From contig JAGOZX010000005.1 of the NCBI GenBank assembly GCA_018058425.1, positions 1 through 64,000 of the forward strand: a DNA stretch of 64,000 bases, read 5' to 3'. The DNA is from Sebaldella sp. GTDB taxonomy: Bacteria; Fusobacteriota; Fusobacteriia; Fusobacteriales; Leptotrichiaceae. The notes beneath the pieces are model-generated. The model ran no database searches and had not been told where the DNA came from. It saw only the letters and a list, made by a program, of their open reading frames with translations. Below are positions 8,452 through 15,378 of the stretch, one piece after another. A program made the translations under genes and the position numbers. Position 1 is the first letter of the stretch. Every line of letters begins with the position of its first letter.

Positions 8452-9138
8452 TTACCCAAAAAATAGATCAGGGTCAACAATATGAGCTAGTTGTAATAAG
8501 GCTTGTCTATTGGAAATTTGATAGATACGATTTTCTTTTTTCAAGAACCCTTTCTCCACAAATTGAGCCATTACATATAGCAAATGGCGATAAGATACAC
8601 CAAGATACTCAGCAGCATGGCTGTGTTTTTCTTCGTAAATATTAGTAGAAGTTGATAGCAGAATAAAACCAGCAAGGCGGTTTTCAAGAGAATATGCTTG
8701 ATTTTTTGTTAAGGATCGGATATTTTTTGCATTTTTATCTCCAAGATATAGGCATATTTCACGAAGAAAAACTGGGTCTGCTAACAGCATTTCTCTACAT
8801 TGTGTAATAGGCAGTGCTAGGCATAGACAAGGTTCGATTGCCTGTACTGAACAAATATCTTGTGTGTGACCTATAAGCTCCATTTCTCCAACAAAACAAG
8901 GAGCTCTAAAAAAGTCAATTAATGCAATTTTACCATTAGCGAGTGTTGTATAAAGTTTAGCTCGACCAGAAGTCAAAAAGAAAAGGTGAGAAGGTAATGT
9001 ATTTTCTTTGATAATATATTCATTAGGTAAAAAAGTTATTAATTTTACAAAAGAATCAACTGGAAATGAAAAAAGATTCATAAAACCTGACTTTTGAATT
9101 TCATCATTTATACTCGATTTATTTTTAACTTCATGCAT
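8452..9138 (-). CDS. yeiL: Crp/Fnr-family transcriptional regulator, YeiL-like
   Basis: A 228-residue regulator: N-terminal cyclic-nucleotide-binding-type beta-roll (about 20-140) and C-terminal winged helix with the recognition segment AAEYLGVSYRHLLYV. From memory of the family it closely resembles Escherichia coli YeiL (shared stretches such as LYTTLANGK, LIDFF-APCF-GE, EYLGVSYRHLLYV). Cysteines in the sensory domain are compatible with the redox or Fe-S sensing suggested for YeiL. The ATG at 9138 has AAAGGAGG just upstream; a longer frame to 9225 lacks one. It is divergent from the rihB-like gene, the same pairing as in E. coli, so it probably controls nucleoside hydrolase expression. Confidence 0.9.
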   Translation of the reverse strand: MHEVKNKSSINDEIQKSGFMNLFSFPVDSFVKLITFLPNEYIIKENTLPSHLFFLTSGRAKLYTTLANGKIALIDFFRAPCFVGEMELIGHTQDICSVQAIEPCLCLALPITQCREMLLADPVFLREICLYLGDKNAKNIRSLTKNQAYSLENRLAGFILLSTSTNIYEEKHSHAAEYLGVSYRHLLYVMAQFVEKGFLKKENRIYQISNRQALLQLAHIVDPDLFFG

Positions 9139-9162
9139 GAATTTTCCTCCTTTTAAACTAAT

Positions 9163-9178
9163 TGTGAGATTTCTCATA
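9163..9178. promoter_or_regulatory. CRP/FNR-type operator between yeiL and rihB
   Basis: TGTGA-GATTTC-TCATA differs at one position from the classical TGTGA-N6-TCACA dyad. It lies 25 bases upstream of the yeiL-like start. A -10 TATAAT for rihB lies at 9195-9200, placing the dyad centre near -36, a typical class II activation position. A minus-strand TATAAT (9181-9186) would place the same dyad at the yeiL transcription start, suggesting self-repression. Confidence 0.55.
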
Positions 9179-9254
9179 TAATTATAGCTCGAATTATAAT
9201 ATAATTCAACTAAGGATGTCGACACCCAAGCTTATTATAGGAGGAAATAAAAAA

Positions 9255-10187
9255 ATGGAAAAACGAAAAATTATTATAGACTGTGATCCAGGGCATGATG
9301 ACGCTATTGCCATCTTGATGGCTGCTAATAATCCAAAGCTTGATTTATTAGGTATCACAATAGTTGCAGGAAACCAGACACTTGAAAAGACATGTAAAAA
9401 TGGATTAAATGTGTGCCAGGCATTAAATATTAAAGTGCCTATATATGCTGGAGTACCACTTCCCATGGTACGAGAACAAGTAGTTGCTGCAAATGTCCAT
9501 GGAGAAACAGGACTTGATGGTCCAGTTTTTGGGCCACTCAAAATAAAAGCAGAAGATAAACACGCTATTTCCTACATAATTGAAACTCTTATGGCATCGG
9601 ATGGGGATATTACTCTTGTTCCAGTAGGTCCATTGACTAATATTGCTATGGCTATGCGTATTGAGCCAAGAATAATACCTAAAATTCAGGAAATTGTGTT
9701 AATGGGAGGAGCTTATTCGATTGGGAATTTTACACCATCTGCTGAATTTAATTTCTATGCTGATCCAGAAGCTGCTCATGTGGTGTTTACCTCAGGTGCA
9801 CCAATTGTAATGATGGGATTGGATTTAACTAACCAGACTATATGTACTAAAGATATAATAAAAAGAATGGAAGCTATTGGAAATAAGGCATCAGCTTTGT
9901 TTAGTGATATTATGAATTTTGTATTGAAATCACAAAAAGAAGCATTTGGTCTTGATGGCGGGCCTTTACATGATGCCACTTGTATTGCATATTTGACAGA
10001 ACCATCTCTCTTTACAGTGAAATCAATGTATACAGAGATAGATATAAAAAGTGAATTATGTTATGGACGTTCAGTTTGTGATGTTCTTGATGTACTAAAA
10101 AAACCACATAACACAAAGGTTGGAATGAATATCGATGTTGATGAATTTTGGAATATGGTTGAAAAGTGTATAAAGAATTATCAATAA
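9255..10187 (+). CDS. rihB: pyrimidine-type ribonucleoside hydrolase
   Basis: A 310-residue nucleoside hydrolase of the IUNH family, which cleaves the N-glycosidic bond of ribonucleosides to base plus ribose in the cytosol. The calcium-binding motif DCDPGHDD is at residues 9-16; further signatures are the LVPVGPLTN block and the C-terminal LHDATC motif with catalytic His and ligand Asp. Similarity to E. coli RihB (pyrimidine-preferring) is very high as far as I remember it ([35 protein letters not shown]), so I use that name. AGGAGG at 9239-9244 supports this ATG. With the yeiL-like gene it forms a divergent cassette whose close likeness to enterobacterial proteins suggests horizontal exchange. 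Confidence 0.93.
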   Translation: MEKRKIIIDCDPGHDDAIAILMAANNPKLDLLGITIVAGNQTLEKTCKNGLNVCQALNIKVPIYAGVPLPMVREQVVAANVHGETGLDGPVFGPLKIKAEDKHAISYIIETLMASDGDITLVPVGPLTNIAMAMRIEPRIIPKIQEIVLMGGAYSIGNFTPSAEFNFYADPEAAHVVFTSGAPIVMMGLDLTNQTICTKDIIKRMEAIGNKASALFSDIMNFVLKSQKEAFGLDGGPLHDATCIAYLTEPSLFTVKSMYTEIDIKSELCYGRSVCDVLDVLKKPHNTKVGMNIDVDEFWNMVEKCIKNYQ

Positions 10188-10270
10188 GGTTACTGTATTT
10201 AGTTATTTATATCAAGATGAAATAAGTCTTTATTTGAGTACTAGATAACAAGAAAAGAATTGAAAGAATA

Positions 10271-10301
10271 AAAAAATACAGATATTTTTCTGTATTTTTT
10301 G
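10271..10301 (+). terminator. intrinsic terminator of rihB
   Basis: AAAATACAG / CTGTATTTT stem with a 7-base loop and T-run, about 85 bases after the rihB stop. Confidence 0.8.
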
Positions 10302-10310
10302 TAAGAAGAA

Positions 10311-10339
10311 TTTCAAAGCAGGAGAAAATATCTCCTGCT
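10311..10339 (-). terminator. hairpin terminator of the beta-glucoside operon
   Basis: Perfect 9-bp stem AGCAGGAGA / TCTCCTGCT (10317-10325, 10331-10339), 30 bases past the EIIC stop on the minus strand, followed there by a short T-rich tail. Confidence 0.7.
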
Positions 10340-10369
10340 AAGTATTGATGTTAAAGGTATTTCTAAAGT

Positions 10370-11650
10370 TTATACTTCCCCTAATTTACTTTCTTCTCTT
10401 AATTTTTGTTTTTCTACCATTTTGAAAAATGGATAATATATAACCAGACTTATTATTATCAATACTACTTGAAGAATGGCTCCCTTAGGACCTGAAACTA
10501 AAGCTCCACTTATTATAGTCGGCGTAGTCCAAGGAATTGCAACTCCTGATGTGTAAGGTACAAGTCCACTCCACATAGAAAAGTATGTAACTCCTGCTAG
10601 AATAGGTGTAGTCAGTATCCAAGGAATAAATAAAACTGGTGATAAAACTATAGGTAATCCAAATATAACGGGTTCGTTAATATTAAAGAGTCCTGCTGGT
10701 AGTGCTAAAAGCCCCAGAGTTTTCAGTTGTTTTGATTTTGAAGTAGCTAGTAAAAATACTAAAGGCAGTGTAGAACCTGAACCACCTATTTGTAAAAAGA
10801 CTTCTTTAAATTGTTTTGTAACTATATTTACTAATTCTGTGTGACCTTGGAAAGCTGATAAGTTTTCTGCTGATAATGCATACCAAATAGGATCCATTAC
10901 TCCTGAAACAATAGCATTTCCATGAAGACCAAAAAACCATAAAAGCTGTCCTAACATTTCAACCAAAATCATAGAAAAAAGGTTTCCGCCTAGTTTTTGA
11001 AGTGGTATTTGAAACATTTTAAATATTAGTTCTTGTATGCTTTCAAATGGTGTAAAGCCTATTAATAAACGTATTACTAAGAAAAGTACTGCTATTACAA
11101 AAATAGGAACTAGTGCTGCAAATGATTTTATAACGCCAGGTGGTACTCCATCAGGCATTTTTGGAGCTATATTCAGTCCTAATATAAATTTATATAATCT
11201 AGTAACAGATAGACCTATTAGTATATTTACAAGCATTCCCTGAGTTCCAAGCCATTGAAGAGAAATATTACCATCCTTCACTGGTGTTAGAATAAACAAT
11301 ACTGCTATACTTAAAACTATGGAAAGAATACTGTCTACTCCCAGCTCTCTTGAATAAAAATAAGCTGTTCCTACTAATACTATTAGAGCTATAATTCCAA
11401 AAGTGGCCCCAGTTATTAACGTTATTTTTTCCTGCCAACCCTCTCCAAATATTCCAGTTATAAATCCTTCATAACCAGGAATAGGAAGATACGCTAACAA
11501 TAAAAATACTGAACCAACTATTAAAAATGGCATTGCAGTTATCATTGTATCTTTTACAGCCATAAGCCATTTTGTAGAAGTAAGTTTATTAGCTATTGGT
11601 AACAATACTTTTTCTAATTTATTCATCATTTTTTCCAATGATTTTTCCAT
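10370..11650 (-). CDS. celB: PTS cellobiose/beta-glucoside-type transporter subunit EIIC
   Basis: A 426-residue polytopic membrane protein of the lactose/cellobiose EIIC family, with 8-10 hydrophobic segments and the conserved FNINEPVIFGLPI motif (about 310-322) that carries the substrate-binding Glu. It would import a beta-glucoside or oligosaccharide and phosphorylate it, given EIIA and EIIB partners. No EIIA or EIIB gene lies nearby, so it must borrow them from elsewhere in the genome. It is the last gene of a minus-strand operon after GH1 and the RpiR regulator. GGGAGG at 11655-11660 decides the ATG start; a TTG 12 bases upstream is discounted. Confidence 0.9.
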   Translation of the reverse strand: MEKSLEKMMNKLEKVLLPIANKLTSTKWLMAVKDTMITAMPFLIVGSVFLLLAYLPIPGYEGFITGIFGEGWQEKITLITGATFGIIALIVLVGTAYFYSRELGVDSILSIVLSIAVLFILTPVKDGNISLQWLGTQGMLVNILIGLSVTRLYKFILGLNIAPKMPDGVPPGVIKSFAALVPIFVIAVLFLVIRLLIGFTPFESIQELIFKMFQIPLQKLGGNLFSMILVEMLGQLLWFFGLHGNAIVSGVMDPIWYALSAENLSAFQGHTELVNIVTKQFKEVFLQIGGSGSTLPLVFLLATSKSKQLKTLGLLALPAGLFNINEPVIFGLPIVLSPVLFIPWILTTPILAGVTYFSMWSGLVPYTSGVAIPWTTPTIISGALVSGPKGAILQVVLIIISLVIYYPFFKMVEKQKLREESKLGEV

Positions 11651-11690
11651 ATTTCCTCCCAAATTAATTATTTACTGATTGAGTATACTT

Positions 11691-12368
11691 CTAAATTTCT
11701 TTTAAATTTATAAGTATTTTTTGAATTATTACAAATATTGGAAATATATTTTCACGATCAAATGAGTTTTCAGCTTTATAATTAGTAAAATCAAATGTTA
11801 TCGAATAATGTGATATTTTTTCAAGAAGTGATTTTTCTTTTGTTAGAGAAATAATTTTAGTCTTAATATCCCTTACATTACTATTTATCAAATCATTTTC
11901 ACCTGAATTACTAATACAAATTAATAGATCTTTTTCTCTAAAAAGCTTTTTATACTCTAAAAATTCAAATTCATCTCTTAGAGAAACAGCAAAGAAGCCT
12001 AAATTCACTAGTTGCCTAGAGAAATAATTTGATGCAAAACATGTGGCTTGTGTGGCTAAAACAAATATCCTGTCTGCCATTATGATCTCATCCATTATCT
12101 TCTCTAAGTCACCAGAATGAGTCATCTTTAAAAGATCATCTATTGCAACCTCTGTCATTTTCTTTTCTTCTTTTACTTTTTCCTGTGTTTCTTTTGAAAA
12201 TTTAAAATGTGAAAATGATTTATAACCCATTTTATTACATACTCTGTATATAGTTGTTCTGCTTACAAAAAGTTCTTTTGCTATTGTTTCAGCAGACTTA
12301 TTTGAAATATCTGTTCTTAGCAGATATTTATAAACATTATACTCATTTTCATTAAAGTCGTATTTCAT
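11691..12368 (-). CDS. RpiR-family transcriptional regulator with SIS domain
   Basis: A 225-residue regulator. The N-terminal HTH_6/RpiR helix-turn-helix (about 1-70; KSAETIAKELFVSRTTIYRVCNKMGY) is followed by a sugar-isomerase (SIS) sensory domain (about 85-220; the phosphosugar-binding loop is CISNSGENDLI). Such proteins sense phosphorylated sugars and usually repress the adjacent catabolic operon. Lying between the GH1 6-phospho-glycosidase gene and the EIIC gene on the same strand, it probably regulates this operon from the dyad at 13862-13886. It begins 27 bases after the GH1 stop. Confidence 0.9.
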   Translation of the reverse strand: MKYDFNENEYNVYKYLLRTDISNKSAETIAKELFVSRTTIYRVCNKMGYKSFSHFKFSKETQEKVKEEKKMTEVAIDDLLKMTHSGDLEKIMDEIIMADRIFVLATQATCFASNYFSRQLVNLGFFAVSLRDEFEFLEYKKLFREKDLLICISNSGENDLINSNVRDIKTKIISLTKEKSLLEKISHYSITFDFTNYKAENSFDRENIFPIFVIIQKILINLKEI

Positions 12369-12395
12369 AAATATATCCCCAATACTTTTCAGATT

Positions 12396-13805
12396 TTATT
12401 CGTACTTATCCTCCAAAGCCTCAAAACCATTCTCTTCTATTACTTTTTTTATCCAGTAACCTGATTTTTTTATTGTTCTGTTTCGTGTTTTAAGATCTAA
12501 AGAAACATAACCATATCTATTTTTATAAGCATTTGTCCACGACCAATTATCTACAAATGTCCATAAGTGGTAACCCTGACAGTTTGATCCCTCGTCCATT
12601 GCTTTACTCAGCCATTCTAAATGCTCTTTTATGAATTCTATTCTATAATCGTCTTCTATTATACCATCTTTATTTAGAAAACGCATTTCATCTTGAACAC
12701 CCATTCCATTTTCTGATATAAACCATTTTATATTACCATATTCATTTTTTACACGCATTGCTATATCATAAATTGTTTTTGGATATATTTCCCATCCTCT
12801 GTAAATATTCATCCTTCTATTTGGCATACTATAGTCTTCAAAATACCAGTTTGGTGTAAAGGGTGCATTTATATTAGGCGTAAATGTCGGTGCTTTTACA
12901 CGCTGCGGTTGGTAATAGTTTATTCCTATAAAATCTACTGTATTTTTTTTAATAAGTTCAAATTCTTCCATTGTGTAATCAAACATACAGTGATGTTTTT
13001 CAAGTATTTCTATATATTCATCATCATATTCACCTTTTACACAAGGATCCATAAATATTAAGTTAAAGAATAAATCGGCCACACGTGATGCATACAGATC
13101 AGCAGGTTCAGAGCTCCGTGGTATTGGTGGCAGAAGATCTACTACTATACCTATTTCTCCTCCTAAATTTAGTTCTCTATATGCTTTTGAGGCTCCTACA
13201 TGTGCAAGTAAGATATTATAGCTAGCTTGAGCAAATGATTTGGTATTTAATTCATTCGGATAAATAAAATCATGTAAATAAGCTCCTTTAGTATGAGCTA
13301 CAGGCTCATTAAAAGTTATCCATCTTTTTACCCTGTCACCAAACAACTTAAAAGCTGTGACTGCAAATTTAATGTAAAGTTCTGCTACAATTTTACTCTT
13401 GAATCCTCCATATTCTTTTTCCAGCTGAATTGGAGTATCAAAATGAAATAAATTCATCACAGGTTCTATTCCATTAGCTATCATTTCATCAATATAAGAA
13501 TTATAAAATTCTACAGCTTTAGGATCAGGTTCACCTGTTTCCAGATCTTTTATCAATCTTGTCCACTGTATTGATGTTCTAAAAGACTTTAATCCCAGTT
13601 CCTTCATTATTTTTATATCTTCTTTATAACGATGATACGAATCACAAGTAACTTTAGGTCCTACTTTCTCAAAAAAACGATCCTTATCCTTTTTATACCA
13701 GTAATCCCATACTGATTCGTGTAACTTATCTTTAGAACCTTCACTCTGTGGTCCGCTTGAAGCTGTTCCCCAGTCAAAATTTTCAGGAAAATTTATTTTT
13801 TTCAT
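12396..13805 (-). CDS. GH1 glycosidase, probable 6-phospho-beta-glucosidase
   Basis: A 469-residue, full-length glycoside hydrolase family 1 enzyme. The acid/base Glu167 lies in TFNEPVA and the nucleophile Glu365 in ISENGMG. Near the C-terminus, DNWSW (Ser422) replaces the NFEW found in non-phospho beta-glucosidases, which favours a 6-phospho substrate. However, the Lys of the usual Ser-Lys-Tyr phosphate pocket (LacG S428/K435/Y437 by my alignment) is Asn429, with Lys428 beside it and Tyr431 retained. The start at 13805 follows GGAGG; a longer frame to 13868 lacks a site. First gene of the operon with RpiR and PTS EIIC; the enzyme would hydrolyse the phosphorylated sugar delivered by the PTS. 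Confidence 0.88.
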   Translation of the reverse strand: MKKINFPENFDWGTASSGPQSEGSKDKLHESVWDYWYKKDKDRFFEKVGPKVTCDSYHRYKEDIKIMKELGLKSFRTSIQWTRLIKDLETGEPDPKAVEFYNSYIDEMIANGIEPVMNLFHFDTPIQLEKEYGGFKSKIVAELYIKFAVTAFKLFGDRVKRWITFNEPVAHTKGAYLHDFIYPNELNTKSFAQASYNILLAHVGASKAYRELNLGGEIGIVVDLLPPIPRSSEPADLYASRVADLFFNLIFMDPCVKGEYDDEYIEILEKHHCMFDYTMEEFELIKKNTVDFIGINYYQPQRVKAPTFTPNINAPFTPNWYFEDYSMPNRRMNIYRGWEIYPKTIYDIAMRVKNEYGNIKWFISENGMGVQDEMRFLNKDGIIEDDYRIEFIKEHLEWLSKAMDEGSNCQGYHLWTFVDNWSWTNAYKNRYGYVSLDLKTRNRTIKKSGYWIKKVIEENGFEALEDKYE

Positions 13806-13861
13806 GTCTATTACCTCCATAAATAAAATATAGCATAAAATATAAAATAAGTTGTCATTTC

Positions 13862-13886
13862 TGTACAATTGAACTCAATTTGTACA
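13862..13886. promoter_or_regulatory. candidate RpiR operator upstream of GH1
   Basis: A dyad TGTACAA-N11-TTGTACA with perfect 7-bp arms lies 57 bases upstream of the GH1 start. The minus-strand arm TTGTAC could itself serve as the -35 of a promoter with a TATATT -10 (spacer about 18), so a bound regulator would block RNA polymerase. Confidence 0.55.
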
Positions 13887-14036
13887 AATGTTCTAGTATT
13901 TATATTTGCTGATTAAAAAGTATTTTTTTTTAAGAGTACTATATAATGAAGTAATAATATTTTTGGAAATCACTTTATAATGGGGTATACTTATTCTAAT
14001 AAGATAATTATTCGATTTTCAAAAGGAGGATATTGG

Positions 14037-14498
14037 ATGGTTCATTTGGTGTATTGTGATGATAAAGAAAAAGTATTAGAAAAAATTTTGGAAAATAAAA
14101 AAACTATGATAATAAGAGGGGCAGCAGGGCGAAAGATTCCTCATAGCCGAGTATTTGAGGGAGAAACCCTTTATTTTATGAAAAAAGGAAGTAAGGAAAT
14201 TTCGGCCAAAGCTAGAGTAGAAAGTGTACAAAATCATGTTAAACTCAATGATGATGAAATTATTAAAGTTATTAATGACAATCAAGATAGGATTAATCTA
14301 AGCGAAAAATAAAAACTAAGATGGCATAAAAAAGCGCTCTGCCTTATTGGATTTGAGGATTTACAGGCCATATCACCGCCACTAGACTTTGAACATCAAG
14401 GTAACATGGATGATTGGATGATAATTGAAAAAATAGAGGATGTAGTTGTGGGAACAAGTATTCCATATAATTATGAAAAATCAAGATTTAAAAGTTAA
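14037..14498 (+). pseudogene. gene of unknown function interrupted by an in-frame TAA
   Basis: AAAGGAGG precedes the ATG at 14037. The reading frame codes for 91 residues (MVHLVYCDDKEK..., with the motif IIRGAAGRKIPHSRVF) and stops at TAA 14310-14312. The same frame then continues without another stop for 61 further codons (LRWHKKALCLIGF, FEHQGNMDDWMIIEKIED, PYNYEKSRFK) to a TAA at 14496-14498. The continuity of coding-like sequence in one frame strongly suggests a roughly 153-codon gene broken by a single CAA- or GAA/AAA-to-TAA change. The N-terminal part may still be translated alone. A sequencing error would give the same picture. I do not recognise a function; an ASCH- or PUA-like small domain is possible but unproven. 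Confidence 0.7.
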
Positions 14499-14529
14499 AT
14501 GGATTAAATAAATTTAGATGTGAAATAAC

Positions 14530-14561
14530 AAAGAGTATTGGTTTAGGCTAATACTTTTTTA
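14530..14561 (+). terminator. intrinsic terminator
   Basis: AGTATT / AATACT stem extended by A/T pairs, with a 10-base loop and T-run, downstream of the interrupted gene. Confidence 0.7.
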
Positions 14562-14604
14562 TTATGGAAAATAATATATAAACCTATTTTGTGAATAATC
14601 AAAG

Positions 14605-14657
14605 GGGCTGTCTCAAACTAGAAAAATTTCAATTTGAAAATTCTATTTTGAGACAAC
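14605..14657. terminator. long hairpin between convergent genes
   Basis: GTCTCAAA (14610-14617) pairs with TTTGAGAC (14647-14654); the stem continues with TAGAA / TTCTA and an inner TTTC / GAAA. It lies 14 bases past the LprI-like stop on the minus strand and probably terminates in both directions. The GGCTGTCTC core resembles the terminator at 27112-27148. Confidence 0.65.
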
Positions 14658-14670
14658 TCCTCAAATAATT

Positions 14671-15087
14671 TTATTTTTTTCCAATAAGCTTATCATAAGC
14701 TTTAGAAAGCTCTATTGTCCTATTTTTAGTCTCTGTTCTAAAAGTCATACTTCCATTTAGAGTAGCTATAGAGCCATTAGCTTTCATAGAATCAGCAATT
14801 TTCTTATCTCTAGTTTTTATCCATTCTCTTTGTTTATTTCTTAATGCAGTTTGATTTTCTTGTGAAAGTTTACTCATTAGAAGTTTATAAACAACATTTA
14901 GCTCCTTATCCCATTCTTTTGATGAATAGGCAACAGCCTCTGTCATATCCTTTGTTGAAACAGAAACTTCTAGCATTTGATCTGATTTTTGATCAATAGG
15001 CTTCATCCTTGTCATAAGATCATTTTCATAATTAGCAAATACAGTAAAAGTTAATAAAAATGCAAGTAATAAAATTCCTTTTTTCAT
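14671..15087 (-). CDS. LprI/DUF1311-like periplasmic protein
   Basis: A 138-residue protein with a signal peptide (about 1-18) and the DUF1311/LprI signature in its middle: KEWDKELNVVYKLL followed by LRNKQREWIKTRDKK (about 57-96). The family includes Mycobacterium LprI, a lysozyme inhibitor; for most members the function is unknown. The cysteines common in other members are absent, so it lacks the disulfides. AAGGAG precedes the ATG on the minus strand. It is a single gene with the long hairpin as its terminator. A role in envelope protection is inferred from family only. Confidence 0.8.
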   Translation of the reverse strand: MKKGILLLAFLLTFTVFANYENDLMTRMKPIDQKSDQMLEVSVSTKDMTEAVAYSSKEWDKELNVVYKLLMSKLSQENQTALRNKQREWIKTRDKKIADSMKANGSIATLNGSMTFRTETKNRTIELSKAYDKLIGKK

Positions 15088-15278
15088 ATATTTTCTCCTT
15101 GATATCCTTTTTAAATTGATTATATAATTGTCTGATAAAGTTTGTCAAGTAATATGTAAGAGTATAAATATGAATATGATTATTTGAAAATAAAAGTAAG
15201 TGAAAATTCTTATTTTTATAATCAAATTTTTAAATTTATTAGAATAAAAAATATTATAAAATTAGAAGGCAGGTTTAT

Positions 15279-15306
15279 CAGTATAAAAATACTGGTAATT
15301 TTTTGT
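15279..15306 (+). other. hairpin with T-run upstream of the PRD regulator gene
   Basis: CAGTAT-AAAA-ATACTG (15279-15294) is followed by GTAATTTTTT. It looks like a small terminator or attenuator in the 290-base gap before the regulator gene. The opposite-strand gene starts at 15087 and points away, so this hairpin can only act on leader RNA of the PTS operon or on a transcript entering from the left. Confidence 0.4.
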
Positions 15307-15378
15307 CAAAAAATCTAGAAAGGAAGTTTACCTTGAAAGCTTTTAAAAATAAGGTATTCTATATAGTAGGTGATGTAT

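Noticed and set aside
8445-8645. Open frame opposite the yeiL-like gene
   Set aside because: It lies wholly antisense to a well-supported regulator gene and has no ribosome binding site or recognisable protein.
14313-14498. Separate small gene downstream of the interrupted 91-codon frame
   Set aside because: It has no ribosome binding site after the TAA and continues in the same frame as the upstream part, so one broken gene is the simpler reading.
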